Shown piece by piece: positions 1 through 5,835 of a DNA stretch of 12,095 nt (the stretch's first letter is position 1; every line of letters begins with the position of its first letter). The notes beneath the pieces are model-generated. The model saw only the letters and a program-made list of their open reading frames with translations. It searched no databases and had not been told where the DNA came from. This DNA comes from Acidimicrobiia bacterium (lineage in GTDB: Bacteria > Actinomycetota > Acidimicrobiia > Spongiisociales > UBA5794), in assembly GCA_013003515.1 (NCBI GenBank), contig JABDIW010000417.1:1-12095 (forward strand). Direction: 5' to 3'. The translations under genes and the position numbers were made by a program.

Positions 1-28
1 AGTCCCCTGCTCGTACACTCCCAACATC

Positions 29-52
29 GGGCCCGTAGCTCAGTTGGTTAGA
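29..52 (+). pseudogene. tRNA 5' fragment, copy 1
   Basis: These 24 nt match positions 1-24 of the intact tRNA at 300-323 (acceptor 5' strand, U8, A9, D-arm to the start of its 3' strand). The match stops inside the D-stem and is followed by the unit's inverted repeat, so the fragment cannot form a tRNA. It is either a non-functional remnant or part of a small RNA. Confidence 0.8.
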
Positions 53-118
53 TCGGGCATCTTCGAACGAGCTACCCACCCCGAACTCCCACCCAGGGCG
101 AGGCTCGAAGATGCCCGA
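53..118. repeat. 14-bp inverted repeat in unit 1
   Basis: The arms TCGGGCATCTTCGA (53-66) and TCGAAGATGCCCGA (105-118) are perfect reverse complements around a 38-nt loop. In RNA they would form a stable 14-bp stem directly after the tRNA 5' fragment. The two between-copy substitutions in this part of the unit fall in the loop, not the stem. Confidence 0.8.
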
Positions 119-119
119 A

Positions 120-143
120 AGGGGACGGATGAGTCCCCTGCTC
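120..143. repeat. Hairpin with sequence complementary to the tRNA anticodon arm
   Basis: AGGGGAC (120-126) and GTCCCCT (133-139) form a 7-bp stem with a 6-nt loop. The segment 129-143 is also the exact reverse complement of 15 nt of the tRNA (322-336), which covers the D-stem end, the 5' anticodon stem and the CAU anticodon. The second copy at 251-273 keeps 14 of these nucleotides (260-273), and the first 12 nt of the window are the tail of a further copy. A transcript through this unit could in principle pair with the tRNA anticodon arm; this is inference. Confidence 0.6.
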
Positions 144-159
144 GTACACTCCCCACATC

Positions 160-183
160 GGGCCCGTAGCTCAGTTGGTTAGA
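160..183 (+). pseudogene. tRNA 5' fragment, copy 2
   Basis: Second copy of the first 24 nt of the tRNA, exactly 131 bp after copy 1 and identical to it. It breaks off at the same base in the D-stem, so both copies come from one already rearranged ancestor and are not independent truncations. Confidence 0.8.
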
Positions 184-249
184 TCGGGCATCTTCGAACG
201 AGCTACCCACCCCGAACTCCCACCCGGAGCGAGGCTCGAAGATGCCCGA
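184..249. repeat. 14-bp inverted repeat in unit 2
   Basis: Same perfect 14-bp inverted repeat as in unit 1, shifted by 131 bp (arms 184-197 and 236-249). The loop differs at two positions while both arms are unchanged. Confidence 0.8.
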
Positions 250-283
250 AAGGGGACGGATGAGTCCCCTGCTGCGATCGCCG

Positions 284-289
284 TACACT
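284..289 (+). promoter_or_regulatory. Possible -10 box of the tRNA gene
   Basis: TACACT lies 10 nt upstream of the tRNA 5' end, suitable for transcription starting just before the mature end. The hexamer 17 bp further upstream (TGAGTC, 261-266) is a poor -35. The same TACACT occurs at 14-19 and 145-150 before the two tRNA 5' fragments, so those units may carry a promoter too. Confidence 0.3.
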
Positions 290-299
290 CACATCGAAC

Positions 300-373
300 G
301 GGCCCGTAGCTCAGTTGGTTAGAGCAGGGGACTCATAATCCCTTGGCCGCAGGTTCGAGTCCTGCCGGGCCCA
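300..373 (+). tRNA. tRNA with CAU anticodon, probably tRNA-Ile2 (or elongator tRNA-Met)
   Basis: A complete 74-nt cloverleaf is visible. The acceptor stem GGGCCCG pairs with CGGGCCC (366-372) and is followed by discriminator A373. The D-arm begins with GCTC at 309. The anticodon stem is 327-331/339-343 with loop CTCATAA and anticodon CAT at 334-336. The T-arm is GCAGG/CCTGC around TTCGAGT. No CCA is encoded. CAU is shared by elongator Met and by minor Ile2, whose C34 is converted to lysidine by TilS. The C4-G69 and C5-G68 pairs, the G27-U43 wobble and the GCAGGGGACTCATAATCCCTTGG-like arm resemble bacterial tRNA-Ile2 more than elongator Met, so I favour Ile2. This depends on remembered identity elements and is not certain. 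The flanks carry partial copies of this gene on both sides. Confidence 0.93.
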
Positions 374-378
374 CGCGT

Positions 379-395
379 ACTCGCCTTCGGCGAGT
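379..395 (+). terminator. Hairpin behind the tRNA, possible terminator
   Basis: ACTCGCC/GGCGAGT forms a 7-bp stem with a TTC loop six nucleotides after the tRNA 3' end. No T-run follows on either strand, so it may serve in tRNA 3' processing or weak termination. It recurs at 569-585 within the duplicated block. Confidence 0.35.
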
Positions 396-540
396 CCGTC
401 GGCAGTTCTCAAGGCAGCCTTCGGCGTTTGGAGAACTGCTGCTCTCCCAACGGACCCCAGAAGGCTCACTCACATTCGAGACCTACCCGGCCTCGAATCC
501 TCCCTCGAACGAGCCTCCGCTCCGCTCCGGCACCACATCT

Positions 541-563
541 AGGTTCGAGTCCTGCCGGGCCCA
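541..563 (+). pseudogene. tRNA 3' fragment, duplicated
   Basis: These 23 nt equal positions 351-373 of the intact tRNA (part of the T-stem, T-loop and acceptor 3' strand with discriminator A). The sequence before 541 has no anticodon or D-arm, so no second tRNA is possible. Confidence 0.8.
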
Positions 564-669
564 CGCGTACTCGCCTTCGGCGAGTCCGTCGGCAGTTCCG
601 TTGGCTGCCTGCGGCCCGTGACGAACTGCTGCTCTCAATAGCCCAAAGAAGGCTCCCTCGAGACTCGAC

Positions 670-1881
670 CTACCCCGGTGCCGGCTCGGCAAGGCGGTTC
701 AGCCATCGGAAGCCGCGGACACGCTCGAGGTGGAGGCGCGGGAGCACGAACATCACCAGAGTCAGGTTCACGACGACGACCAGCAGCCTCAGCAGGTTGG
801 CCGTCCCGATCTCCGACATGGCGAAGAAGTACAGAACGACGTAGAGATGCCAGGTCAGGAACAGATTCCCTCGGTACCACTTGTCGACGATTGTTCCCAG
901 GACGACCACGATGGCCATGAAGACGACGAAGCTGGCAATGGCCGCTCCGTACCCCCAGCGCACAATGAGATCACCGATGAAATGGGTGGGCGCCGAACCA
1001 TCCGCTCGGCCGTAGATCACCTCGAAGACGCTGTTCTTGATCGGCTCGCTGCCGAACGCAAAGCCCGATGACACCATCGAGATCCTCACGATCATCCCGG
1101 CACCCTGGGTGACGAAGAATCGACGGACGGCCGACGCCGCCAACGATGCCCAGGTGGCGATCTCGAGGCTCGCCGAACCCTTGCTGATGGCAAACGCCAG
1201 CAGCAAGACCGCAACGATGGCCACGAGGCGGCGATCGAATTTGGCGTCGAACACGTACACCCAGATGAAGATGAAGAAGAAGGCGACGATGCCGGTGTGC
1301 CCGGGCAGGGCAAGGAGTGTCGCCACGCCGGCCAGAGCTGCGAGATGCGCCCAGGTCGACAGCTTCTCCCGGAACAGGAGGTAGGCGGACGGCAACACGA
1401 CGTGCGTCAAAGCCGAGGCAGTGAAGAAGAAGGGGATGGAGCCCGATGAGTCGGGGCGGCGGATCAGCTCGCCGTCGGTGATCAGGTTGACGACCGGCCA
1501 CCGGGGCAGGAAGACGAGCACGTAGACAACGACCGCAAGGGCAACGAAGGCCAGGTACGCCCGAACGGTGGGGCTGTCGCCACTCGGGTCATTGACCTCC
1601 CGATCGGGCAGGCGACTCTCGACAACTCTGTTTCGGAAGACGAAGGCGAGAGTCGCGATGAGGAATACGGCACAGGAGACCCATCGATACGCGTCGAGCG
1701 CGTCAGACGTGAACACCCGGTACGCCGTGCCATCGAACGCGTAGTAGGCCGACGGACCCAGGAAGATCACCGGCAACACAATCCCGAGAACGGCCAGCGA
1801 CCGACGGTGCTCGCCATACCTCACGAAGACCACGCCGAAGATCAGGGCAGCAAGAACGGATGCAGCAAAGGCAATCGTCAT
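670..1881 (-). CDS. Wzy-like polysaccharide polymerase, multi-pass membrane protein
   Basis: This 403-residue protein is very hydrophobic, with about eleven likely membrane segments (roughly residues 3-21, 29-48, 66-82, 107-125, 150-170, 177-193, 197-212, 219-232, 308-328, 340-355, 360-380). A long non-membrane stretch at about 235-305 carries several arginines, as in oligosaccharide repeat-unit polymerases. Such enzymes join lipid-linked repeat units at the outer face of the membrane. No sequence motif proves the assignment, which rests on topology, length and position as last gene of a cluster with a flippase and a CMP-sugar pathway. An O-antigen ligase-like protein is the main alternative. 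The ATG start overlaps the preceding stop by 4 nt (ATGA), with GGTGAG just upstream. Confidence 0.65.
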   Translation of the reverse strand: MTIAFAASVLAALIFGVVFVRYGEHRRSLAVLGIVLPVIFLGPSAYYAFDGTAYRVFTSDALDAYRWVSCAVFLIATLAFVFRNRVVESRLPDREVNDPSGDSPTVRAYLAFVALAVVVYVLVFLPRWPVVNLITDGELIRRPDSSGSIPFFFTASALTHVVLPSAYLLFREKLSTWAHLAALAGVATLLALPGHTGIVAFFFIFIWVYVFDAKFDRRLVAIVAVLLLAFAISKGSASLEIATWASLAASAVRRFFVTQGAGMIVRISMVSSGFAFGSEPIKNSVFEVIYGRADGSAPTHFIGDLIVRWGYGAAIASFVVFMAIVVVLGTIVDKWYRGNLFLTWHLYVVLYFFAMSEIGTANLLRLLVVVVNLTLVMFVLPRLHLERVRGFRWLNRLAEPAPG

Positions 1882-3062
1882 GACTCACCCAACCTCGACG
1901 CCAGCCAGCTCACGATATCTGCGGCGAGCACGCCAGGCACGGACCCGCCGAACACCGGGTGGTAGGAGACGACTTGCTCAAAGCGCCCATCGGCAACACA
2001 CGCCGTGAGAGCCCCCCGTGCCGCGGCCTCCAGAAGCGATGTCGAGAGGTACCCGACAACGGCCTGGCACCGGTCCACGAACTCGAGCCCTGTCTCCGCT
2101 CCGCTGTCCGAGGTCATCTCGACGAGTCGCCTACGCAGGGGCTCCAGAGCCGCGTTGGGGTGTCGCCGCGGGTGCGGGCGGATCCGCACCATGAAGACGG
2201 ACATCAGTTCCTCGACTGCCTCACCGAAGGCGGCCTGTTCCGTTTCCGAAAGCGGATACGCCGGCCACAACACCCCGACCTCGACATCCCTCAGCCGGGA
2301 CTCGGCAGGAGCCTGGAGCCGATGAGGGGTGTACACCTCGATCGCACCGAGCCGAGCGTGGAGGCGCTGTGCGATCTCCCCATATGCGGGATCCCAGACC
2401 CAGTACTCATCGAACGCGAAGAACGAGTCGCTGGGGCTGTAGAACTTGTCGCCATGCATGATGTTGATCGCGCGACAGCCCTCTCTCGCAGCGAACTCAG
2501 ACACGACGGAGCTCGTGTAGTCCCACTCGAACCACGAGACGTACGCCTCGGCCGGGCGGGTCCGCATGGCACCGAGCGCCCTGTCGACAGAGATCAGGGC
2601 CTTTGCATGGACCTCCGGGTTCCAGCAGCGCACGCGAACCAGGCTGGCGACAACGCCCAGGGCTTCGGCGAAGCCAAGGCCTCGACGATCGGCACAGTGG
2701 ACGATGACGCCGCGGGCACTGACGTCTGCCGGGATCTCATACTCCGGCGCCTCCTGGCTCGTCACGCCGTAGCAAGGCTCGGGCTGACGGGGCGGTTTGG
2801 GGAACGCAGCCCTGACCACGACCGCCAGAACCAGGGGGATGCCGGCAAGTGCCCTGGCCAACCGCACAGAACGAGAACGACGGCCGGTCACAGCTCGAAA
2901 CTGGGCGTTGACCCTGGCGAATGGCTCCAACGGAGTCGCCATGAACGCCGACAGATGCCGAGCAGCGAGGCGGTCGACCACGGCGCATGCCCGGTCACGG
3001 TCGGCGTCGAAGTCGGACACCGCTCGCATGCGCTTTAGAAGCCGTCTGAGGAGACTCATCAT
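1878..3062 (-). CDS. Predicted surface-glycan glycosyltransferase-like protein
   Basis: I do not recognise a specific family. The 394-residue product has a basic N-terminus, a hydrophobic stretch at about 69-87 that could anchor it to the membrane, then a soluble domain. HGDKFY (203-208), FDEYWVWD (217-224), IRPHPR (294-299) and VGYLSTSLLEAAARG (336-350) are arranged as in GT-B-fold capsule enzymes: a mid-protein His-Gly, a late R-P-H-P and an S-T-S-L-x-E-A nucleotide-sugar loop. Polysialyltransferase and CDP-glycerol-transferase-like proteins show a similar layout. The gene lies between flippase and polymerase, so it probably adds a sugar, perhaps the nonulosonate itself, to the lipid-linked unit. 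The start is ATGATG at 3062/3059, with GAGAAGG in front and a 4-nt overlap with the flippase stop. The open frame extends upstream but there overlaps the flippase gene and is not real. Confidence 0.6.
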   Translation of the reverse strand: MMSLLRRLLKRMRAVSDFDADRDRACAVVDRLAARHLSAFMATPLEPFARVNAQFRAVTGRRSRSVRLARALAGIPLVLAVVVRAAFPKPPRQPEPCYGVTSQEAPEYEIPADVSARGVIVHCADRRGLGFAEALGVVASLVRVRCWNPEVHAKALISVDRALGAMRTRPAEAYVSWFEWDYTSSVVSEFAAREGCRAINIMHGDKFYSPSDSFFAFDEYWVWDPAYGEIAQRLHARLGAIEVYTPHRLQAPAESRLRDVEVGVLWPAYPLSETEQAAFGEAVEELMSVFMVRIRPHPRRHPNAALEPLRRRLVEMTSDSGAETGLEFVDRCQAVVGYLSTSLLEAAARGALTACVADGRFEQVVSYHPVFGGSVPGVLAADIVSWLASRLGES

Positions 3063-4333
3063 CCGACCTTCTCGGTAGACCGGAGTAGAGCTGCTCGCCA
3101 GGGCATCCGGTGGATGCGCGCCGCGACCGCCCACACGATCAGGAAGGACACGAACAACGAGGCTGCAGTCGCCTGGGCGGCGCCGAGCGAACCGTTGGCT
3201 CGTATGAGGGCCCAGTTCAGGAAGACGTTCAGGATCGCGGCAAGCACCGTGGACGCACCGAGGAATACGGTCCGCTCGACGTAGAAGAAGTAGTTCGACG
3301 CCATCTTGTACATGCCGTTGAAGCCGAAGCCGAGAGCGATCCACCCCACGAACTGCTCGGCTCCGGCGAAGTCGGGGCCGACGATCCAGGGGACGACAAC
3401 CGGGGCCAGAAGCGTGACCACGCCCACCACTGCGAGCAGGGCCACGAAGTAGGCGTAGGTGATGCGCACGACGGACCTGTCGACATCGGAGTCGCCCTCC
3501 CGAAGTCTGGCGTAGAACCACGGCACCCACGCCTGGTTGAACGAGTTCTGCAGCACGCCAACGACGTTTGCGATCTGGTACCCCGCCGCATAGATCCCCA
3601 GCTCGGCCGTTCCAATCATGTTGGTGATGAACAGCCGATCGGTGGCGAACAGGACCCATGAGGCAACGGCGTGGGGGATCAGCGGGGCCCCGAAGGCGAT
3701 CGCTGTCTTTGCGTCGGGCCACGAGAAGCTGGGCACCAACAGGCCGGCCCGCACCAGAACGACGAACGCAACCACGGCAAACGTCGCAAAGGCGATGAGC
3801 TGGCCGACGACTACGCCTTGCCATCCCCAGGCGAGGGCAACGACGAACACGATGCTCAGACCGAAGTACAGCGCGGTCCGTGCCACCAGCGTGACTCCAT
3901 AGATGGCGGGTCGGTTCTGCATGCGCCAGATGCTCAGCAGGACAAGCAGGCTGAACTGGAACGCGGCGACACCGACGACGGCTGGTAGCCATCGGCCCGG
4001 GAAGTCGGTCACCTTGAAGATGGCGTCGCCGAAGACGATGACGCCGGCCATCACCACCGCCAGCGACACCGCGGCGATGACGAACACAGAGCCCACGAAG
4101 CGGGGAAAGTCCATCTCGTCACGATCGATGTACCGCCGGGCCACGGCACTGTGGGTGCTGATGCCCACCAGGGGCGTCGCCAGCCACACGAGCACCTGGT
4201 ACATCGCATAGATCCCGTACTCGGCGGTGGTGAGCTCCCGGGTGAGAATGGGGAGGAGAAGGAATGGGATGGCCGCGTTCGTGACGTTGGCGACGAGATA
4301 GAGCGACGAACCGCCCAGCAGGGACTTCAGCAC
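3059..4333 (-). CDS. Wzx-like flippase, polysaccharide biosynthesis protein (MOP superfamily)
   Basis: The 424-residue membrane protein has about 12 hydrophobic segments. It begins with LLGGSSLYLVANVTNAAIPF and TRELTTAEYGIYAM (about residues 5-44), the usual N-terminus of Wzx/RfbX-type flippases. DRLFI (232-236), followed by GTAELGIYAAGYQIAN, marks the start of the second half-repeat. Such proteins move undecaprenyl-diphosphate-linked repeat units across the membrane. I place the start at GTG 4333, which overlaps the aminotransferase stop by 7 nt. A longer frame to 4510 would add about 59 polar residues read out of the aminotransferase gene, and these do not look like flippase sequence. The ribosome binding site is poor, so translational coupling to the upstream gene is likely. 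Confidence 0.88.
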   Translation of the reverse strand: MLKSLLGGSSLYLVANVTNAAIPFLLLPILTRELTTAEYGIYAMYQVLVWLATPLVGISTHSAVARRYIDRDEMDFPRFVGSVFVIAAVSLAVVMAGVIVFGDAIFKVTDFPGRWLPAVVGVAAFQFSLLVLLSIWRMQNRPAIYGVTLVARTALYFGLSIVFVVALAWGWQGVVVGQLIAFATFAVVAFVVLVRAGLLVPSFSWPDAKTAIAFGAPLIPHAVASWVLFATDRLFITNMIGTAELGIYAAGYQIANVVGVLQNSFNQAWVPWFYARLREGDSDVDRSVVRITYAYFVALLAVVGVVTLLAPVVVPWIVGPDFAGAEQFVGWIALGFGFNGMYKMASNYFFYVERTVFLGASTVLAAILNVFLNWALIRANGSLGAAQATAASLFVSFLIVWAVAARIHRMPWRAALLRSTEKVG

Positions 4334-5823
4334 CGCTCGAACGCTCGATGGATCGCTGTGATGACCCGGTCCTGTTGGCCGACTGTCATGTTCGAGCCGC
4401 TTGGCAGACACACGCCCTGGGCGAACGCTCTCGCCGAGAACGCCCCGGAAGAGTCGTGCGTGAAGAGAGGACGGTCGGCGTACAACGGTTGCATGTGCAT
4501 CGGCTTCCACACGTGTCGCGCCTCGATCTGGTCTTCGGACAGCGAGGCAATGAGCCGGCTCGGTGTGAGCGGGGTGGCCGACGGGTCGAGCGTCATCACC
4601 GAGAGCCAGCGATTGGAGCGGCCGTACTCGGCCTCCGGCATGAAGGCCACGCCTTCGATGTCGCCGAGACCCTTCTCGTACCTGGCAAAGACGTCGCGGC
4701 GGGCGTCCACCCGCTCGTCGAGAACCCGCAGCTGACCGCGCCCCACGCCGGCGAGGACGTTGCTCATCCGGTAGTTGTATCCGATCTCGGTGTGCTCGTA
4801 GTGGGGAGCAGGCGCCCGCGCCTGGGTGGCGAGGTGCCTGGCCCGCTCCATGAGGGCCTCGTCGTCGGCTACCAACATGCCGCCACCCGATGACGTGATG
4901 ATCTTGTTGCCGTTGAACGACAGGGCCCCGACGCGCCCGAACGTTCCCGAAGCACGGCCCTTGTACGTGGCCCCGAGCGACTCGGCCGCGTCTTCGAGGA
5001 TGGGAACACCATGGGTTTCAGAGATCTCCGCTATCGGATCGAAGTCGGCGCTCTGGCCGTACAGGTCGACAACGATCACCGCCTTCGGCAGGGTTCCCCG
5101 CGCCTTGGCATCGTCCAGAGCCTCGGCGAGTGCGCTCGGCGACATGTTCCACGATTCAGGCTCAGAATCGATGAAGACGGGCTCGGCTCCTTGGTACCTG
5201 ACCGGGTTGACAGAGGCGACAAACGTCAGGTCCGAGCAGAACACTGTATCGCCGCTCTCGACGCCGAGGAGGCGGAGCCCGAGGTGAATGGCGGCCGTGC
5301 CAGACGACAACGCTGCGGCCGCACCGGCGCCCAGGTATTCGGCCATCTCGACCTCGAACGCATCGACATTCGGACCCAACGGAGCCACCCAGTTCGTCTC
5401 GAATGCCTCGGCAACGAAGTCCTGTTCGAGATCGCTCATGTGCGGTGTCGACAGGAGGATGGGTGTGTCGATGTCGGACCGGAGAACCAGCTCCACGGGA
5501 CGGTTGGCATCGTCGACCACGGGCAATTGATGAATCGACCTCTCGTTCATGAGAGCGAGAGCGGATCGAGCGGTCCATCCGACCGCAAGGGTCACCGGAG
5601 CTTGGTCCGGTAGAGCCGCAATGGTGTCGTCGAGATCGGCACCATCGAGAAGAAGACGCCTCAGGTCGCCGTCTGTGATGGTCCGGAGCAGGGTTCCGTC
5701 GGATCCGACCAGAAGCAGGATGCCGCGTGCCGTTGTACCCAGCTGTTCGAGAGCCTGCCGAAGTGTGGCGTCGGCAGAGATCTGGAGCTGTGCGATGTCA
5801 GGGGTGGTCTCGTCGGGAGTCAC
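4327..5823 (-). CDS. CBS-domain / DegT-DnrJ-EryC1 aminotransferase fusion, nonulosonate pathway
   Basis: In this 498-residue protein, residues about 10-120 form a CBS pair (TITDGDLRR at 48-56; HQLPVVDD at 98-105) and about 121-498 a full PLP aminotransferase. Motifs are SSGTAAIH (173-180), ILEDAAESLGA with Asp278 at the PLP pyridine nitrogen, and SFNGNKIITSSGGG with Lys307 as Schiff-base lysine. GYNYRMSN (348-355) and HVWKPMHMQPLY (437-448) resemble PglE/LegC-type enzymes that aminate a UDP-4-keto-6-deoxy-HexNAc. The enzyme would supply the 4-amino sugar for a legionaminic-type acid; the matching 4,6-dehydratase is not in the window. The CBS half looks like the one normally attached to PtmE-type sugar-1-phosphate nucleotidyltransferases, which makes the fusion unusual. 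The start is GTG, 12 nt after the neuC stop, with GAGAAG upstream. Confidence 0.93.
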   Translation of the reverse strand: MTPDETTPDIAQLQISADATLRQALEQLGTTARGILLLVGSDGTLLRTITDGDLRRLLLDGADLDDTIAALPDQAPVTLAVGWTARSALALMNERSIHQLPVVDDANRPVELVLRSDIDTPILLSTPHMSDLEQDFVAEAFETNWVAPLGPNVDAFEVEMAEYLGAGAAAALSSGTAAIHLGLRLLGVESGDTVFCSDLTFVASVNPVRYQGAEPVFIDSEPESWNMSPSALAEALDDAKARGTLPKAVIVVDLYGQSADFDPIAEISETHGVPILEDAAESLGATYKGRASGTFGRVGALSFNGNKIITSSGGGMLVADDEALMERARHLATQARAPAPHYEHTEIGYNYRMSNVLAGVGRGQLRVLDERVDARRDVFARYEKGLGDIEGVAFMPEAEYGRSNRWLSVMTLDPSATPLTPSRLIASLSEDQIEARHVWKPMHMQPLYADRPLFTHDSSGAFSARAFAQGVCLPSGSNMTVGQQDRVITAIHRAFERC

Positions 5824-5835
5824 GTGCGTCGCTTC

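Larger units (their letters stand above)
1..262. repeat. Two 131-bp tandem repeats built from tRNA pieces
   Basis: Two adjacent units (1-131 and 132-262) have exactly the same length and differ at only three positions that I can count: one in the leader (23 versus 154) and two in the hairpin loop. Each unit holds, in order: a leader with TACACT, the first 24 nt of the neighbouring tRNA, a 14-bp inverted repeat around a 38-nt loop, and a second short hairpin that runs into the next unit. A third, degenerate leader (263-299) leads into the intact tRNA, so that gene looks like the last member of the array. The array may continue left of the window. No coding frame is convincing. The near identity indicates recent duplication or homogenisation. 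Confidence 0.9.
351..598. repeat. Direct repeat of the tRNA 3' end and flank (attachment-site-like)
   Basis: Positions 351-408 (T-arm to tRNA 3' end plus 35 nt of flank) recur without change at 541-598, 190 bp downstream. Weaker similarity continues on both sides of the shared GAACTGCTGCTCTC (433-446 and 623-636). The repeat begins abruptly at the T-stem, which is where many tRNA-targeting tyrosine integrases cross over, so it resembles a pair of att sites. The 132 bp between the copies hold no gene, so this would be an empty footprint. A partial tandem duplication explains it equally well. Confidence 0.75.
374..669. other. Non-coding stretch between the tRNA and the glycan operon
   Basis: This stretch holds the duplicated tRNA 3' end, two copies of the 17-nt hairpin and a longer inverted repeat, GCAGTTCTC (402-410) with GAGAACTGC (431-439). 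That repeat has a degenerate equivalent, GCAGTTC/GAACTGC, at 592-598 and 623-629. Possible open frames here repeat the same peptide in both copies, as expected from duplicated non-coding DNA. A clear rho-independent terminator for the leftward operon ending at 670 is not visible. Confidence 0.6.

Noticed and set aside
1..299. CRISPR array
   Set aside because: The units are contiguous 131-bp repeats without variable spacers and contain tRNA pieces; no cas gene is near.
541..563. Second functional tRNA
   Set aside because: Only the T-arm and acceptor 3' strand are present; D-arm and anticodon arm are missing upstream.
351..669. Integrated genomic island with integrase
   Set aside because: The repeats look like att sites, but the interval between them is 132 bp and no integrase or other mobile gene exists in the window.
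343..844. Overlapping plus-strand open frames across the tRNA flank
   Set aside because: They run through the tRNA and the duplicated block, repeat the same arginine-rich peptide from each copy, and continue into the polymerase gene in antisense. They are chance frames in GC-rich DNA.
1959..3038. 359-codon plus-strand open frame
   Set aside because: It lies opposite the glycosyltransferase-like gene and has the His/Arg/Asp-rich composition usual for antisense frames.
4334..4510. Longer flippase start at 4510
   Set aside because: The added residues are read from inside the aminotransferase gene in another frame, are polar and unlike flippase N-termini. The GTG at 4333 fits the junction.
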